From positions 2,246,908-2,310,907 of the forward strand of contig NZ_CP009501.1 of the NCBI RefSeq assembly GCF_000969885.1: 64,000 bases of DNA, written 5' to 3'. A program made the position numbers and the translations under genes. Below the pieces are notes generated by a model. It worked only from the letters and a program-made list of their open reading frames with translations. It ran no database searches and was not told the origin of the DNA. This document shows, one piece after another, positions 62,067 through 64,000 of this stretch. The first letter of the stretch is position 1; each line of letters opens with the position of its first letter. The stretch is from Methanosarcina thermophila TM-1 (GTDB lineage Archaea > Halobacteriota > Methanosarcinia > Methanosarcinales > Methanosarcinaceae).

Positions 62067-63686
62067 TCAGAAGAATTCCGCTTTTACAGATGTGAAAACC
62101 GGGCCTCTCATATCTATTTTTTTCTTTTTGCCCGTGATATAACGCTGAGCAACAGAACCTATTTTCAGATTGATTTCTGAAGGAACTTTGACGACTCTTA
62201 CCCTGACAATGTGCTCGGTCGCTCCCGACATTGCAGCTTCTTCAATCTCCCTGGCAGCCTGGGCTGCAAATGCTTCTATGAAACGGATTCCTGCTCTTGC
62301 AGAGTGGTTTTCAAAGGCTTTTTGCCACTTTTTAGTGTTTGGAATTCCCAGGAGGTCTCCCTGATAGGCTACAACCTCATTGAAAGCCGCAGGTCCGCAA
62401 AGCTTTGTATTTTCTTCAGGCTCGATCACGGAAACTTTTACTTTTCTGCCGCAGACTTCTCCCTCCCAGGCAGGGAATTCACAGGGACTGGGTTCATCTC
62501 CATGAAGTTCGCACTGGGAAACAATTGCAGCTGCAATTGCAATACCTTCTTGAGTTTCAGGCATTTTATCTACGAAAACCTGTTTTGCAAGTTCACCATC
62601 TGACATTTCCCATTCTGTATACTGCGGAATCTGAGGATAAGAAAGGGAACGTACATCAGGGGCATCATGCAGAATCATTGCCAGCCTTTCCACTCCAAGC
62701 CCGAGGTTCATGACAGGATATGGGATATCATATTCTGCAAGAGCTGTTGGGGAATATATTCCGAAAGTTGCAATCTCAATCCAGCCGTCCGAGTATTTTG
62801 AATTAGAGCCTACAAGTTTCGGATGGAAGGCAAATACCTCGGTTTGAGTGTCAGGAACATAGTACTTACTACGTTTTTCATCGGGTCTGAAAATGAATTT
62901 TTCAAATCCAAACTGGGAAAGCAGTCCTTCTGCAACAGCTTTTCCGTGATCAACAGTAACATCCTCATCCATTATTACGCAGGAAGCCGAATAGTAGGTC
63001 ATGAGCCTTGAGGCATCCTCCTGCTGTTCTCGCCTGAAACAGCGATCTATGGAGAAAAAATGGAAAGGAGGCTCCTGCCTCTCAAGGAGGGCACCAAGGG
63101 AAATGAACCAGCCGCTAGTCATGTGGCTGCGGAGTGTCTTTCTGCTTGCTTGCGGCACAAGCTCTTTAAACTCAGGAAAAACCCTGTCAATCATATCGGC
63201 AACAAGGGCATCGGATACTCCAAGCATCGCTGATATCTCAGGTACAAGATCGTCTCCATCAATCTTTCCTTTTTTATATGAATGGAGAACCTGCCTGATC
63301 TTATTTATCCCTTCATCGCCTATATCTCCGAGAATTTCTTTTATCTGCGCGATGCGCTCATCGGAAATTCCAACATTAGGCCTTGGCAAACCTGCAAGAT
63401 AGAAACAGCGATCCAGAACTGCAAGAGCCTCGCTTCCGAACTGTTTGTGTACCTCTTTATCATCTACAATCAGAGGATTCATCATCTCTTCAAAACCCAT
63501 TCTCAGATAGGCTTCTCTGAGTTTCTGGATTGTATCGTAAACCGGATGTGCTTTTCCATATCTCAGAGTGATTCTGGGGTAACGTTCGTTGAGAGTAGGT
63601 ATCCTGACCAGTTTTTTACCTTCGTTCCAGGTAAGGTCGAAGTTCTCTCTTGCATCCTTTTTAATTTTTTCCGGATCAAATTTCAT
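62067..63686 (-). CDS. sepS: O-phosphoseryl-tRNA(Cys) synthetase (SepRS)
   Basis: 539-residue class II synthetase that charges tRNA-Cys with phosphoserine, the first step of the tRNA-dependent cysteine route in methanogens; SepCysS then converts it to Cys-tRNA. Motif 2 region FHFFSIDRCFRREQQEDASR, the substrate-phosphate-binding THMTSG-like RSHMTSGWFISLG, and motif 3 GLGVERLAMIL are visible. The C-terminal anticodon-binding part is complete. Length matches other SepRS (~535-540). Methanosarcina also has CysRS, which lies elsewhere. Confidence 0.93.
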   Translation of the reverse strand: MKFDPEKIKKDARENFDLTWNEGKKLVRIPTLNERYPRITLRYGKAHPVYDTIQKLREAYLRMGFEEMMNPLIVDDKEVHKQFGSEALAVLDRCFYLAGLPRPNVGISDERIAQIKEILGDIGDEGINKIRQVLHSYKKGKIDGDDLVPEISAMLGVSDALVADMIDRVFPEFKELVPQASRKTLRSHMTSGWFISLGALLERQEPPFHFFSIDRCFRREQQEDASRLMTYYSASCVIMDEDVTVDHGKAVAEGLLSQFGFEKFIFRPDEKRSKYYVPDTQTEVFAFHPKLVGSNSKYSDGWIEIATFGIYSPTALAEYDIPYPVMNLGLGVERLAMILHDAPDVRSLSYPQIPQYTEWEMSDGELAKQVFVDKMPETQEGIAIAAAIVSQCELHGDEPSPCEFPAWEGEVCGRKVKVSVIEPEENTKLCGPAAFNEVVAYQGDLLGIPNTKKWQKAFENHSARAGIRFIEAFAAQAAREIEEAAMSGATEHIVRVRVVKVPSEINLKIGSVAQRYITGKKKKIDMRGPVFTSVKAEFF

Positions 63687-64000
63687 GTATATCCTCTTAT
63701 AACAGATTATTGAAATTTATGTCTTATAACAGACTAATGAAATTTATGTCTTAACTGGAATTCTAAATCGATATACTGGAAGTTTAAACAGATCTGCTGA
63801 AACTTTCTGTGAAACTGGAATTCTAAATAGGTTCAGAGAAATTCTAAATTAGTCAATTTGGAGAAAATCTCATTCATAAAACTTAAATAGTTAAACAGTT
63901 AAACTGCTAAACAGCTGAGTAATTGTTAAAACAATAAACGGTTTAATAGTTATCGGGTAAGTTTTACATTAACGGGTTGCAATTTAATCTTCTATTCTAA
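63687..64000. other. AT-rich spacer upstream of sepS
   Basis: Holds the sepS leader and promoter (minus strand), the 27-bp duplication at 63696-63749 and three copies of GGAATTCTAAAT/GAAATTCTAAAT (near 63757, 63820 and 63840). No coding sequence seen. Confidence 0.4.
63696..63749. repeat. 27-bp tandem duplication next to sepS start
   Basis: CTTATAACAGATTATTGAAA + TTTATGT (63696-63722) recurs at 63723-63749 with two changes. It begins ten bases before the sepS ATG on the minus strand. Confidence 0.75.

Overview
The window is chromosomal DNA of a methanogenic archaeon, almost certainly a Methanosarcina species. Markers are archaeal aRF1, the small subunit (DP1) of DNA polymerase D, Taw1, RadB, SecG/Sec61-beta, a group II thermosome, an Orc1/Cdc6 protein, an O-phosphoseryl-tRNA synthetase (SepRS, typical of methanogens), a four-subunit pyruvate:ferredoxin oxidoreductase and a Methanosarcina-type S-layer protein. 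Promoters are TATA-like, ribosome binding sites are AGGTGA/GGAGG-like, and long AT-rich spacers separate most genes. I cannot fix the species from sequence alone.

Layout. 1-0.7 kb: decayed GntP-type permease. 0.7-4.2 kb: DtxR-family regulator and a zinc/manganese ABC transporter (binding protein, ATPase, permease), with two matching palindromes before the transporter. 4.2-7.0 kb: a structured leader before an unknown gene, a candidate repeat RNA, and a NERD-domain protein whose frame opens without a normal start codon. 7.1-10.1 kb: porGDAB (minus). 10.6-24.4 kb: information-processing genes (dus, signal peptidase, DP1, taw1, prf1, argS), a SAM-like-fold unknown, two tandem MetE-C-like proteins, a 56-aa ribbon-helix-helix protein and tRNA-Lys(CTT). 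25-26 kb: four tandem TRAM-domain genes, then a bactofilin. 26.9-29.6 kb: NitT/TauT-type ABC importer (minus). 30-35.4 kb: HTH regulator, very large S-layer-family protein, thiL. 36-39.6 kb: anaerobic ribonucleotide reductase operon nrdH-nrdD-nrdG (minus). 40.3-47.6 kb: radB, inositol-1-phosphate synthase, mtnA, secG, alpha/beta hydrolase, HhH-MutS-like ATPase. 48-56.1 kb: polyphosphate locus (ppk1, ppx, and a convergent CYTH-HD-like-CHAD fusion). 56.1-58 kb: gene-poor, with a frameshifted methyltransferase. 58.2-63.7 kb: cdc6, thermosome, DUF169 protein and sepS.

How it works together. Most genes are core functions with separate promoters. True co-transcribed sets are the metal transporter, porGDAB, the NitT/TauT importer, nrdHDG and sepS-DUF169. 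The polyphosphate locus groups synthesis (Ppk1), degradation (Ppx) and a probable polyphosphate-binding protein. Spacers repeatedly hold short tandem duplications (27-48 bp units), and several hold strong predicted RNA structures. The most interesting unexplained signals are the six-copy AAAAACGG element closed by a 10-bp stem at 5425-5535, structured leaders before ppk1 and the 4580 gene, the fusion protein at 53451-56144, and two genes (NERD, radB) whose best ribosome binding site points to ATC and ATA rather than ATG.
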